NCBI GenBank assembly: GCA_001310455.1
Contig: BAXG01000007.1
Coordinates: forward strand, 62,001-126,000
Origin: Photobacterium sp. JCM 19050
Lineage (GTDB): Bacteria > Pseudomonadota > Gammaproteobacteria > Enterobacterales > Vibrionaceae
DNA length: 64,000 nucleotides
Direction of reading: 5' to 3'
How positions within the stretch are numbered: position 1 is the stretch's first letter; each line of letters opens with the position of its first letter. Positions 21,306-31,236 of this stretch are shown here, one piece after another. The position numbers and the translations under genes were made by a program. The notes below the pieces were generated by a model. That model saw nothing but the letters and a program-made list of their open reading frames with translations. It searched no databases and was not told where the DNA came from.

Positions 21306-23699
21306 CTAGTAGAAGATCCGTTGCATGCCATAGATGAACATCGAGTTAGCCCCGTTGCTGCCAACAGCCCGGATACCAAGGCGGTAATCCCCCGGTGCAA
21401 GCAATTCTCCCTGGTCATTCTTTCCATCCCAGAGAATTTGGTTTGCGCCGGAAGGCAATGAGGAATATTGGCGGTGAGCCACTTCTGTTCCTGAGTCCAC
21501 GTCTGAGACCACAAGCTCAACGGTTGCCGGTTTGCTCAAGGTGAAATCAACCACACTGTTGCTGTTGTCATCGATATTGCCGGACGGGATAAACACACCC
21601 GGTGTGACTTCGACACCTGCAATTTGAGGGGCATTGCGCACAAAAATAACGTTGTAAGCCAGTTCCCATCCCCAGATACCAAACAGGAAAGGGTTCCCCG
21701 GAACCGGTTCAATGATTTGCCCGTTTGGCGCTTCACCGTTCCAGTAAACGGTATAGCTGCCCGCGCCGTGGGGGACGCGTTGAAGGAAAGTCACCAGCCG
21801 GGTGTTGGTGCGGAAAAGACCCATAAAGGCAGTGATTTCTGATGGACGGTTTACGGTAAATGTGATGTCCAGCGGATCGTTGTCATAGGGCGAGAACCTT
21901 GACGGAATCCGGGTACGTCTTGGGTTGTATTGACGCCCACCAGTGGAGTCACGCAGGTCTATACGTTGTTGACCGGAACCCTCTTCATAAAGCAGGACCG
22001 CATAATACGGACCTCCGGAAGTGTCGTGCCGCTGTCATCGGTGCCATCCCAACTGTCTCTGTAGGTACCGGGACCGCGAACCTGCCAGGGAATAAGTGTC
22101 CGGACGACGTCACCCCGGCTGTTTTCAATCTGGAGTTGAAGCCGGGTTGGGGTGGTAATTTGTGTAGCGATTTCACTGGAATCCCCGATATCGGAATTTA
22201 ATGTATGGTCCGAAATTGGCGTCATAACCGGCGGGGAGCCGTTCACTGTGACCTTGACAATATCCTTGGCGACCTGACCGTCAGACATTGTGACTTCGAG
22301 GGTGGCAAAATACGTCCCGCTAAGCGGATAAGTATGGGAGGCACTATTTGCCTGAGTGCTGTCAACGGTACCGTCGCCTTCAAAATCCCAGCGCCAGCCG
22401 GAAATGGTTTGCCCGCTGCCTGGTGTGACGGATGACGAGAAATTGACCGTCAGGGGAGCATTGCCGTTGGTGGTATCCGGAATCAGGTCAACCGTCGTAC
22501 TGCCCGGAGGAAGTGCCCGGATTTCTATATCGGGTAAGGACACCGTAGTGGACGCACCAAGCTGGTCGGTAACTTTCAGAGATGGTGTGTAGTTACCCGC
22601 CGAGAGGTAAAGATAGGTCGCGGAGCCGGAGCTGGGATTCGAATAATCAACCGTTCCATCACCGTCAAAGTCCCATTCATAACTAGCGATGCCGTTGCTG
22701 TTACTGCCGCTTACTGCGAACATCACCGTCAGCGGAACTATCCCGTTGGTCACGTTTACGCTGGCTGACACAACAGGAGGCATGTTCTGGATATCCAGCC
22801 TGTATGTGGCCTGTTGTACAGTCCCGTCACTGGCGGTGGCCTCAAGCAATACGTCATAAATGCCTGGTGTGCTGTAGTAAAACGTCTGGTCGCGTCCTAC
22901 GGTGTCATTTCGGTCAAAACGGCCATCGCCGTTAAAGTCCCAACGGTAGAGGTTAATCGCGGTAAATGTGTCGGTAAGTGGCGAAAACCGTATTGAAATG
23001 GGGCGTTACCGGATGCAGGGTTTGCCCGGATGCTGAGCCAAGCCGAGGCTGGACGGAGATTGTTACATCCTTGGAAACTGAACCGCCACCATTAGATGCT
23101 GTGAGTGTGTAGGTTGTGGTTTCGGTCGGAGAAACGGTCTGGCTGGCGGATGGGGAAACCGAACTGCCCGGCGGGGTAAGAGTGATGTTGTCTGCATCTT
23201 CGACTTGCCAAGAGAGTTCGGTGGACTGCCCGGCAACCAGATTATAACTGGCGCTGACAAATTCTGAGATGGTTGGCGGTGACAGGTCTGAAACATAAAG
23301 CGCCAAGTCGAAACTCAGACGAACACGGCCGTCCAACTTCCAGATCAGGGAAAGGGTCGCATTTTCTCCGCTTGCCAATGCGCCAATGTTGATGATTTTG
23401 ACCGGTTTTCCGTCGTTGGTTGTGTCGTCCGGGTTTTGCACGGTTGCCTGAGACGGGAAATTGTTGACGACAACATAAACTGGGCCGGGTAACGGAGCAC
23501 CAGTGTTGTTGGTCACTGACATTTCGTAAGTTGCCTGACCTGTCCGGCGGTTGAAGTGTGTGGAAATGACTTCCACACCAACCTGGTCAGTCGGCACTGC
23601 TCTTAAGGAAGACAGATCAATGCTTGCCTGTGAAGGCGGAACAAAAGCCAGCATCATCACCGCCACCAGTGCTGCATAACAGCGCATGAGGTATCTCAT
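21306..23699 (-). CDS. exported PKD / FlgD-Ig multidomain surface protein (several frame breaks)
   Basis: ATG 23699 has GGAGAG upstream and a signal peptide (CYAALVAVMMLAFVPPSQA). The order is: an N-terminal beta domain (about 20-130), an Ig domain (AGQSTELSWQVEDADNITL, SPTETTTYTLTASNGG), at least three PKD domains (YRWDFNGDG, YEWDFDGDG and WRWDFEGDG), then FlgD-Ig-type motifs (DSWDGTDDSG, VYWNGEAPNG, ILWDGKNDQGELLAPGDYRL). All are beta-sandwich modules used in surface adhesion or assembly. Frame changes occur near 22985, 21985 and 21840, all between well-formed domains, so one protein of about 800 residues is likely. It lies upstream of the small exported protein and the toxin in the same unit. 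Confidence 0.75.
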
Positions 23700-23766
23700 G
23701 ATTCTCTCCTGGTGAGCCATCATCGATACAGCAAGCCGATTTCAGGCCGAATTTAAGTTAATGAAT

Positions 23767-24351
23767 TCAGTTTTTCGCCTTTCTGCGCAGGCAAAAGAGG
23801 GATGCAAATACGAAAAGCGCCATCAGCGGCGGTTCAGGTGCGGGCACGGTTTCAGTGACCAAGCGAAGATTTCTGATGTTTAAAACCGCCGCCAAATCGT
23901 TATCGCCGGGAAGCGAGACAAGTTGGAAGGTCAATCCCAATGTCTGACCAATCAGTGTCGACAGATCAAACGAGGCTGTCCCGCTCACTGATGCGTTGTG
24001 GACCAGAGAAAACGGCATTCCCAGCGGGTTTCCAGCTGTGTCGGTGAGATTTGCGACAAACTGATCGATACCGGCTGCCGCCTCACTGAACACGAAATCA
24101 AACTGCAAAAAGGTGTTCATCGCCGGGATGATGATGTTGGGGTCGCCGAGCCCAGGGTCATTGGAGAGCAAGACAAACGAGAAACCGGGGTCTTCATTGA
24201 GTGTGGCGCTCTGTCCGTCAGTCGCGATGCTCACCGTTGGGTCTGAGTAGAAATCGTTGAGATTAAGGGGAATAATTCCTGCCCTGGCGGACACGGAGAG
24301 TAAACCCAGAGATAACAGCAAGATGAAACAGCACATCCGTTTGATGCTCAT
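23767..24351 (-). CDS. PEP-CTERM domain exported protein
   Basis: An intact protein of 194 residues. It has an N-terminal signal peptide (CFILLLSLGLLSVSARA), a beta-rich middle, and a C terminus of proline-glutamate-proline (VPAPEPP), a hydrophobic helix and a basic tail (RRKAKN). That tripartite end is the PEP-CTERM sorting signal recognised by exosortase. No exosortase gene is visible in the window. ATG 24351 is chosen because GGAG lies six bases upstream. It lies between the two FlgD-Ig genes on the same strand. Confidence 0.75.
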   Translation of the reverse strand: MSIKRMCCFILLLSLGLLSVSARAGIIPLNLNDFYSDPTVSIATDGQSATLNEDPGFSFVLLSNDPGLGDPNIIIPAMNTFLQFDFVFSEAAAGIDQFVANLTDTAGNPLGMPFSLVHNASVSGTASFDLSTLIGQTLGLTFQLVSLPGDNDLAAVLNIRNLRLVTETVPAPEPPLMALFVFASLFCLRRKAKN

Positions 24352-24386
24352 AAACACTCCTCACCAGACCGCTCTGGGCCGGGAAT

Positions 24387-25521
24387 TCATTTGATTTCGG
24401 GTACTTCGAACAAAAAGCTGTACACACCTACGTGGCCCCACAACCCGGCGAGATTAATGCTGAATACATGGTTGCCCGGTCCGGCAGTTTGTGGGTCAAA
24501 GCGCCAGGAAAGGGGGGTATATCCGGTTTCTTCCTCGGCCACGAATTTATGGTCGACGAAAAAAGAGATCTCATATTGGCTTTGCTGCATCAGCCATTTG
24601 TCTTTGGCTGACAAATCGACGGTGACAGTGACGGGCTTATCCAATACATACCGTCCTGCTTCGTTAACCTTTGGTGTTTCCTGCATCGAAAAGCGAAGTT
24701 CCGGCTCTTGGGCGAGACTGACAGGCATGAAAAAAACGGAGAGATTCGTTGACCGTTCCGCTGGGAAACAATGGCCTCCGGGTGTATCTCTCCGTCGGGA
24801 AAGCCTCTTTCCTTTCGGTAAGTGAAGTAATCTGTCGATGAATTGCCGGTAGTAATGACTGTGGCATTGGGAAGGGCATAAGCGACAACCAGGACACGAA
24901 GGTCAGGGTTGCCGAGCAGGTATTCAACATTCGAATGGTCAAACCCGTTCCATGCCTGGATGTTGGCTCCCAAATTCCTGGGTGACCATGTCAATATACT
25001 GTTGACCAACGGGCCGCCGCGGATGCCGGCGCGAATCATTACCCGGGCCGTTTTGTCAGCTGGTAACTGATGTGCCCATTTTCCAAAACCCGGGTTTTCA
25101 AATCTTGAAGCAGCTCACCGCCGCTGGTTCGGCGCGGATCCAGCGTAAATAGATTTCCCGACTTGTCTGTGCCTTTGAACAGGAGGGTGTATGCTTCATC
25201 CGGCACTTGACGTCCGTTGTCATCTTTTCCGTCCCAACGGACTGAAAACTGGCCGGGGCTGATGTCTGACATTGAAAAGCGTTTAACAATATCGCCATCG
25301 CCACTGACAAGTTGAATACTCAGTTTCTGGATAGGTTTTATGGCCTGAAAAGGGACAGCGAGCGTTGTGTCGCCGGAAGTATCCAGCAACCAATTCTGGT
25401 TTTGAGGTAACACCACCGGAGAGGTTGCTGTATCTGCAATACAAAAAGATGCAAATAACCAAGCCAACAACCCACCCATGGTATATAAAAAACCACCGGG
25501 AAAGGGCACTTTTTTCTGCAT
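24387..25521 (-). CDS. exported FlgD-Ig-like protein of unknown function (two frame breaks)
   Basis: After correction it is about 375 residues: a signal sequence (MGGLLAWLFASFCIAD), an FlgD-type Ig domain (RWDGKDDNGRQVPDEAYTLL) and an unrecognised C-terminal beta region. The first frame ends at 25039; one more A in the AAAA run there gives LTKTARVMIRAG and continuous coding. A second break near 24730 restores PVSLAQEPELRFSM. The ATG at 25521 overlaps the TAA of the upstream propeller gene (TAATG), so the two are translationally coupled. FlgD-Ig modules cap or assist assembly of extracellular structures in other proteins. Confidence 0.65.
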
Positions 25522-26399
25522 TATTCGGTTCTACCTAGCCGCAATTCTTTAATATCTTCAAACTGACTTTTTATTGTCACGGGTTTAGCATTTTTATTTT
25601 CTGTATTCAAAACCATCAGGCTAATGTCATCAGGTGTCTTTCGAATAAAGTATACTTTTGATGAAATTACCACTGGACTGAAGTCAACAACTGTTCCTTC
25701 TGTGAGTTTTTCACTTCTTTTGTGTTTTTGAGAATATTTCCAAATGTTGAAAAAGTGGTGCTTGTTTGAACTGAAGTAAATATTGCCATTTCCATCTGAA
25801 ACTGGTTGCCTTGATGTGGCGTTAAGAAGTGTCAGTTGTTTTACTGTCGCTCCCGTTTCATTTAATTCCCATATTTCCTGAATAACTTGCTTACATTGAA
25901 CGGTGCATGAAACGTTACCATAGTAAACATTTCCATCTTTAGACGGGAAAGGTTCAAATTGTGCCGAACGCTGACTCAATACCGTAGATATTTCCCTGTT
26001 TTTTCTGTTCCAAAGAACAATGTCTGAATCAACGCTGTTGCCATCTTTCAGCAACACCGCATAAAGGTTGTTACCCGAAGCGTCATAGGAGAGTTGGGTA
26101 TACGCATCCAATCCGGATTTCTCAATGATGATAAGGTCTTCAAGTGATTCGAGTTTTTTTTCACGGACATTACCGGCTGCATCAACGTAGGCAACTGAAT
26201 TGTTAGAGACAGACAACGAAGGAGTTCGGGGCTCAGACTCGGTGGAAACCTTGTTCCAACCACACTTACCGTCAGGCAGATATAACTGCCAGTTGCCTTC
26301 AGAATAAGCGGTAATCAACATGCCTTTTGGTAAGCACTCTTCTGCATACAAAGGGAATGACGCAATGAAAATCAGTGCGATTGATATGATGTTTTTCAT
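25521..26399 (-). CDS. exported TolB/WD40-like beta-propeller protein
   Basis: An intact protein of 292 residues with a signal peptide (IISIALIFIASFPLYA). Repeated blades follow, of the PD40/TolB type (TQLSYDASGNNLYAVLL, QFEPFPSKDGNVYYG, QPVSDGNGNIYFSSN, DFSPVVISSKVYFIR). It probably acts in the periplasm as a binding scaffold. It is not TolB itself, being too short and lacking the tol-pal context. Its stop overlaps the start of the FlgD-Ig gene downstream. Confidence 0.7.
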   Translation of the reverse strand: MKNIISIALIFIASFPLYAEECLPKGMLITAYSEGNWQLYLPDGKCGWNKVSTESEPRTPSLSVSNNSVAYVDAAGNVREKKLESLEDLIIIEKSGLDAYTQLSYDASGNNLYAVLLKDGNSVDSDIVLWNRKNREISTVLSQRSAQFEPFPSKDGNVYYGNVSCTVQCKQVIQEIWELNETGATVKQLTLLNATSRQPVSDGNGNIYFSSNKHHFFNIWKYSQKHKRSEKLTEGTVVDFSPVVISSKVYFIRKTPDDISLMVLNTENKNAKPVTIKSQFEDIKELRLGRTE

Positions 26400-26421
26400 A
26401 CTCTGCCTTAGGATTGCCTTA

Positions 26422-27105
26422 TTAATTAATTGATGCTCCGCGTGCTTTCTTTTTGATGTCGTTTAAACGCAATAAAACAGAAATAAATAAAGCAATTGCC
26501 ATTGACAGATAGAAATAGTACATCAGGCTGAAACGGGATTCTGTCCCGATCATGAAGCCATGTGTAAATGCTAATATAAAGGCTGGCATTGATAGTCGAT
26601 GTGCTAATTTAGCGATGTGTGATTTTTTGACTTTTCTTAATTTACCGGAAAAGCCTACTGTAATAATCAAAATCAGCCCAAGTAAGCCGAGAGAAACTGC
26701 TATGTTGTAATAGCCGGAATTAAAGTTGGGTAAGAGTAAGTGATAGGCAAAATGCCCGGCACGTTCGGATACACCCCAGACAAAAAGTGCCGCATGTAAA
26801 ACCGATGCTGAAAGAACAGTCAGGCCGAGTTTAATATGCGTTCCGTTTGAAAATTTGGGGTAAATAAAGCGTTTCAGATTATAGGTCGACAGCGCTAAAA
26901 GAAGCTGCAACCAAATAAAAAAGATGGCATACAGCCCAACCAGTTTTGACAGGACATATTGAATTTGTCCCGGTGGTGTCTGGTATCCGAAATAGACCAT
27001 GGGATCTTCCAGGTGAACCAGCCAAACCGCCATAGGTAAAAGACTGAGCACAATGAGCACCATCAGGCGAGAAGGGTTATGATCGCGCATCGTTGGTTTC
27101 GACAT
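26422..27105 (-). CDS. ferric-reductase-like (YedZ/MsrQ-type) haem membrane protein
   Basis: A 227-residue protein with six predicted membrane helices. It has histidines in VLHAALF and the pair in AHRLSMPAFILAFTH, 13 residues apart, the spacing of the haem b ligands in YedZ/MsrQ. It is therefore a likely b-type membrane electron carrier. ATG 27105 is used: GAGGGATAAC just upstream is both its ribosome binding site and the end of the previous gene. The partner would then be the ChrB/rhodanese lipoprotein; no msrP (yedY) lies nearby. Confidence 0.75.
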   Translation of the reverse strand: MSKPTMRDHNPSRLMVLIVLSLLPMAVWLVHLEDPMVYFGYQTPPGQIQYVLSKLVGLYAIFFIWLQLLLALSTYNLKRFIYPKFSNGTHIKLGLTVLSASVLHAALFVWGVSERAGHFAYHLLLPNFNSGYYNIAVSLGLLGLILIITVGFSGKLRKVKKSHIAKLAHRLSMPAFILAFTHGFMIGTESRFSLMYYFYLSMAIALFISVLLRLNDIKKKARGASIN

Positions 27106-27106
27106 G

Positions 27107-28101
27107 TTATCCCTCAGTCTGACAGTTGGATGTTTGCGCACCGCAACGTTTCAGCTGTTGAAACGCCTCCTCGTCGGTCATACCATCTGCACGCATCACC
27201 GGTAGCCCCTCGCTGACCCAGCCCTTGATGCCAAAAGGTTCGAGAATAACTGCGTTATTGAACCCGTTGAGCTTCAGGCTTTTGCCATCTCGAATCCGCG
27301 AAAGTCTTTCACACAGTAGGCGACGACATAGTCATAGTCCGCAAAGTCTTCGGGCTTCAAACTGTCAATATTCCTGAGCGGGACATTAACGGCGTTCGGG
27401 ATATGGTTTTCTCTGAACTCCCAGGGCTCACGTACATCGATAAAGGCGACTTTTCTCCCTGAGGCCACGGATTCGGCGATTGTTTTTACAGGTAATTGTG
27501 GGATGAACTGGTTGTTGGCTGACGCGGTGGCTTCGATGTCAGAAGAGAAGCAACTTTCATCCGGGAGCAATGTTTCTGGGGATGCCGGTATTTGGGTATT
27601 TCCTGCGGTTGCCAGAACCCGGTCAAAGAATGAGAAGTAGCAGGCCTGAGGAACCGGTTTACCCTGGCTGTTTCGTTGCAGTGCGCGGAATCCGGCTTCA
27701 ACATAATCTGATACCGGGTCTACAGTGTTGCCCCAAAAGTTAACCTCAATATCATTGATGATTGTGGCCATACGGGAAAGAGCGGGATCTTTTGCGTCCA
27801 GTGACCAAGAAGAAGTGATTTGCTCGAAGGTTGTTTGATCACCAACCCGGAGATACTTCGCTCCGGGAAAGTCGAACGTACGATCCGGATTAGGTGCAGA
27901 GGATCCGGCTGGAATTACCTCAATTTGGGTGCCCGGGACCGCATAGCGGTGGATTAGCCACGCAGAAGCCCATTTATCCGGCCCCAATCCTTCCCAGGTG
28001 TAGTAGGTAACCTGTTCCCGTTCACCGCAACCTGACAATCCCAATAGAAGAAGAAAACCCAATGCGCACTGACTTTTGTAGTTTTTCAATGAAGACTGCA
28101 C
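27107..28101 (-). CDS. lipoprotein with ChrB C-terminal-like domain and rhodanese domain (one frame break)
   Basis: The lipobox LSGC at residue 25 marks an outer- or inner-membrane lipoprotein. Residues about 35-170 resemble the ChrB C-terminal domain (DKWASAWLIHRY, FDFPGAKYLRVGD, SRMATIINDIEVN). Residues about 200-300 are a rhodanese domain with AFIDVREPWEFRENHIPNAV and the active-site loop CVKDFRG. The frame stops at 27274; one more A in the AAAA run there gives FEMAKSLKLNGFNNAVILE and extends the domain to TAA 27107. ChrB domains are normally cytoplasmic, so an exported copy fused to a sulfur-transfer domain is unusual. It is the first gene of the minus-strand cluster. Confidence 0.75.
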
Positions 28102-28340
28102 TCAAGCCTCCTGGCAGGTGAAATGTCGTCATTGCCTATCCCAAAACAACTCAGATGAGGTCATAGGCTTTTCGCCCTTGGCTGCCGCTTTTTGATTTTT
28201 TTCCTGCCCGTTTACCTGGACTGGATCACGGCTCCTAAGACTTACAATAGGGGAAGGGAGGGTAAGACTTTTGTATCAAATCTATGACTTTCAGGGGATT
28301 AGATAGCAGGGAGGGAGAATACGGTGACCTTTAGATACAA

Positions 28341-28367
28341 CAAAGCCCGCTACATGAGCGGGCTTTG
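28341..28367 (-). terminator. terminator of the tRNA-Val pair
   Basis: Perfect 10-bp stem CAAAGCCCGC/GCGGGCTTTG with a 7-base loop, just after the tRNA 3' end on the minus strand. Confidence 0.75.
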
Positions 28368-28376
28368 TCTGGAATT

Positions 28377-28453
28377 TGGTGCGTCTGAGTGGACTCGAAC
28401 CACCGACTTCCACCATGTCAAGGTGACACTCTAACCAACTGAGTTACAGACGC
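28377..28453 (-). tRNA. tRNA-Val (GAC)
   Basis: A complete 77-nt cloverleaf including encoded CCA. The acceptor stem is GCGTCTG/CAGACGC, the anticodon loop is TTGACAT with anticodon GAC, and the T arm contains GGTTCGAGTCC. Compared with the neighbouring copy it differs in both strands of the acceptor stem and at the base of the D stem in a compensating way, so it should fold. Confidence 0.95.
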
Positions 28454-28472
28454 AGAATCGAAATCAGGAAAA

Positions 28473-28549
28473 TGGTGCGTCCGAGTAGACTCGAACTACC
28501 GACCCCCACCATGTCAAGGTGGTGCTCTAACCAACTGAGCTACGGACGC
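28473..28549 (-). tRNA. tRNA-Val (GAC)
   Basis: A complete 77-nt cloverleaf with encoded CCA, acceptor stem GCGTCCG/CGGACGC and anticodon GAC in TTGACAT. It is nearly the same as Escherichia coli valV/valW. Nineteen bases separate it from the second copy, and both are probably cut from one transcript. Confidence 0.96.
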
Positions 28550-28697
28550 ATCTTGTTGTTCTTTCGAACTTTGTTCCTGAGAACGCTGTTGATAATACTG
28601 GTTGGTTATGGCGGGTGCAACCCTCAAACCTCGGTTTTTTCGTTCTTGGTGCGTGATTGATTACTGAATCAGCAATTTGATGAGGTAGTGATCGACC

Positions 28698-29708
28698 TTA
28701 TCCTCTTGCCGCACCTATCTTTATGTTGCATCGCTTAAACAGTTGTTGCCAGTACTCAACGTGACCGTCAATTGCTTTTCTGAACGCTGTGTACATACCT
28801 CCTTCAATGTAGTACTGACGGTAGGGTGTAAATGCATCTGGTGGGGAGGTATTCGAGACGATTTTTCTTAGCGGTGGCGCGAGATCCCGGTACATGCTGT
28901 CCAGCCGGGCAAGATAAGGCTGAATGGGGCCGGCATAATATTTGAAAAATACATTGCTCAGGTACTCTGCTTTGGTTTGGTTCCGGTTTTGACCACAGGC
29001 AATCTGATCGTCTGATTCCCTTAATTGCCGGGTTATCGCTTCTAGCAATTGCGTAGTACGGTGCATCGAGTAGAACAGGGTCCCGGCGTAATGCTGTGTC
29101 TCTATGGATTGTTGCAAGGCTTTGATAGACCCGGGTTCGAATGTGTTTTCAGGCGAAATGGTGGCAAAGGTGCTTATCGCAGTCAGCGCGCCTGCGTGGG
29201 GAGGGGCATCTTCAATAGGCAGCATTGTCTTAGGAACTTTCAGCTGTTTTTGCCATGCATCCGTGGCACCGACTGCGTTCCAGTAGCGCACGGGAAAAAG
29301 TGCTTTCTTCCGGGTGGCGATGGACAGGAGTTGTGTTTTCAGGTCTTCGTTATGTAACTCAGTGATACAACGCTGAATGTTTTCCAGAAACGTCATTTCG
29401 TAATCAAGCAACTGAAAATCGTCCTGGATTTTTCCGAGCACCGAGTTTCTTTCTGCAATGTGTTGGAACAAACCACACTCATGTAATTCATAAGCGTCAA
29501 GCAACCCCACTCGAATATCCTCTACCGGTAAAGTAAGGCTTCGCTTTCGGGGCAAAGCAGGTGGCTCACTGTCATCTGCGGGTAGCAGCTCACTCTCAGT
29601 GATGTTGGCCACTCTGTTCTGATATTCCTGGAAGACGTCTTGCGTGTCACCGGCGGGTATGCAGGCTGTGAGTAACAGTGAGAGAGTAACAGGCGTAATT
29701 CTGTTCAT
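28698..29708 (-). CDS. DUF3080 family lipoprotein
   Basis: An intact protein of 336 residues. ATG 29708 (MNRITPVTLSLLL) gives a signal peptide ending in the lipobox LTAC. The rest is mostly helical and soluble, with the DUF3080 pattern of gamma-proteobacteria (HECGLFQHIAERNSVLG, QRCITELHN, FKYYAGPIQPYLARLD). Its function is unknown. In Vibrionaceae it is commonly found near norM and ribE, as here. Confidence 0.75.
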   Translation of the reverse strand: MNRITPVTLSLLLTACIPAGDTQDVFQEYQNRVANITESELLPADDSEPPALPRKRSLTLPVEDIRVGLLDAYELHECGLFQHIAERNSVLGKIQDDFQLLDYEMTFLENIQRCITELHNEDLKTQLLSIATRKKALFPVRYWNAVGATDAWQKQLKVPKTMLPIEDAPPHAGALTAISTFATISPENTFEPGSIKALQQSIETQHYAGTLFYSMHRTTQLLEAITRQLRESDDQIACGQNRNQTKAEYLSNVFFKYYAGPIQPYLARLDSMYRDLAPPLRKIVSNTSPPDAFTPYRQYYIEGGMYTAFRKAIDGHVEYWQQLFKRCNIKIGAARG

Positions 29709-30004
29709 GGTCAGAGAGTTGGCTGCTCGTATTTGCAAAAAGTTATAACCTGAGAGTACGTGTTATCCGGGCCGGAAGACTAGTTTCTCCCCTATATATT
29801 GTAGTTGGACATTTTTTGCCCCCTTTGTGCTGTGTCATCGCATGCGGAAATGGCCCCCGCCAGAGCCGTCGTATTTGCAGCAAGCAATGCCGCGATTGAA
29901 GCGGGGCGTTCCGGAGCGGCTGACATAATAACTCGTTCATGAACTTGAAACAGAACACTTCGGGATACCGTATGTTCTGCGGAAAAAATGACAAGGAGTG
30001 TCAG

Positions 30005-31161
30005 ATGAACGTGTTTTTAAGTGCAGGGATAATTTTTACCCTGTTAGTGATCGGCTTTTGCCTGCTCAGATGGGGCAATATGAAATGTACCGGTACGTCG
30101 CCGGTAAAAACCTTTACGTTTGTTGCAATTCTTTTTACTTCCGGCCTGGATGTTGGCCTAATCATGTTTCCGTTGACTGAGTTTGCAGGGTATGCGGACC
30201 ATGAAGTCAGCCCGGAATATGCGTTTACCAATCCACTGGCAATTGAGTTTGCTACTGGGGCTTTTTGATCTGGGGATTCTATTTCCTGACCAGTTTTTAC
30301 TTCTGCGTCATTGAGCCACGAGTAGGCTTTTTTGAAATACCGGTGGTTAAGTTAATAAATAATATCGTCATCATTGGTACCTGCGCGTTTACCGCCTACC
30401 TTCTGTTGACAAACTTGCCTTGGTATCTTCCACAGCTAACCACTGAAGGTTCGGTGGTGACAACATTCTACGTGATCGTATTTGCTGTGATTCTTGCCGC
30501 AGTGTTTTCAAGTACCGATATAAAATACGTCCGGATCCTCAGCCTGGCCTCTACATGGCTGTTCCTGGCGCTCATTGCCTTTATGTGGATGATTGCCGCA
30601 ATGGGAATGGAAGAGTTGATGAATGCGGCAAACATGATTGGTGACTACTTCGTCAACATTCACAAGTTTGTGCTTCCTCTGAACGACTACCATGCGTTTT
30701 ATCTGTTCTGGTGGTTTGCCTGGAGCATCATGATTGGTCAGTTTACATCCCGTTTTGTTGGGGGCTTGCGGACATGGCAACTTTTGGCTGCGTTATTGGT
30801 CTTCCCTTCAATCCCGCTTGCAGTCTGGTTCAGTGTATTGTTCTTCTACCATAACAATGGGCTCGAAAGCTCAGGTTTTGTCGGAATTTCCATGGTGATT
30901 GTGGGCATTACGTTTGTGATTAACTCTCTGGATTCCCTGATTCGTCTTTACACTGAAAACCTCAAACTCACATCAGAGAGAGTGGGGAAAGGGAAATACA
31001 TCATCGGTAATGTTTTTGCGCTGTGTGCGTTGACGGTCCTGTTCAAGCTGGATTTTCTCGAAATCCAGTGGGTAGGGGCATTGGTTATCGCACTCTACTT
31101 TGGCTGCTTTGCTTATATTATGGTGAAACGACGCCGGGAAGTGCTGGCGATTGATGGGTGA
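30005..31161 (+). CDS. BCCT-like membrane transporter, short form (one frame break)
   Basis: After correction it is about 385 residues with ten or so membrane helices. The stretch FWWFAWSIMIGQFTSRFVGG resembles the helix 8 signature of betaine/choline/carnitine transporters. It is shorter than the usual 500 or more residues of BCCT proteins, so substrate and transport activity are uncertain. AGGAG six bases before ATG 30005 fixes the start. The first frame ends at 30268; restoring one T in a TTTTT run gives GAFLIWGFYFLTS and a continuous protein. It converges with norM on a shared terminator. Confidence 0.65.
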
Positions 31162-31191
31162 TATAAATTGCCTGTTAATTGGAAGTATAGA

Positions 31192-31215
31192 AAAACCCGG
31201 GCTGCCCCGGGTTTT
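31192..31215. terminator. bidirectional terminator between the BCCT-like gene and norM
   Basis: AAAACCCGGG/CCCGGGTTTT, a perfect 10-bp stem with loop CTGC, flanked by A on one side and T on the other. It works for both converging genes. Confidence 0.85.
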
Positions 31216-31236
31216 CTTGTTCTGGCAGATTTGAGA

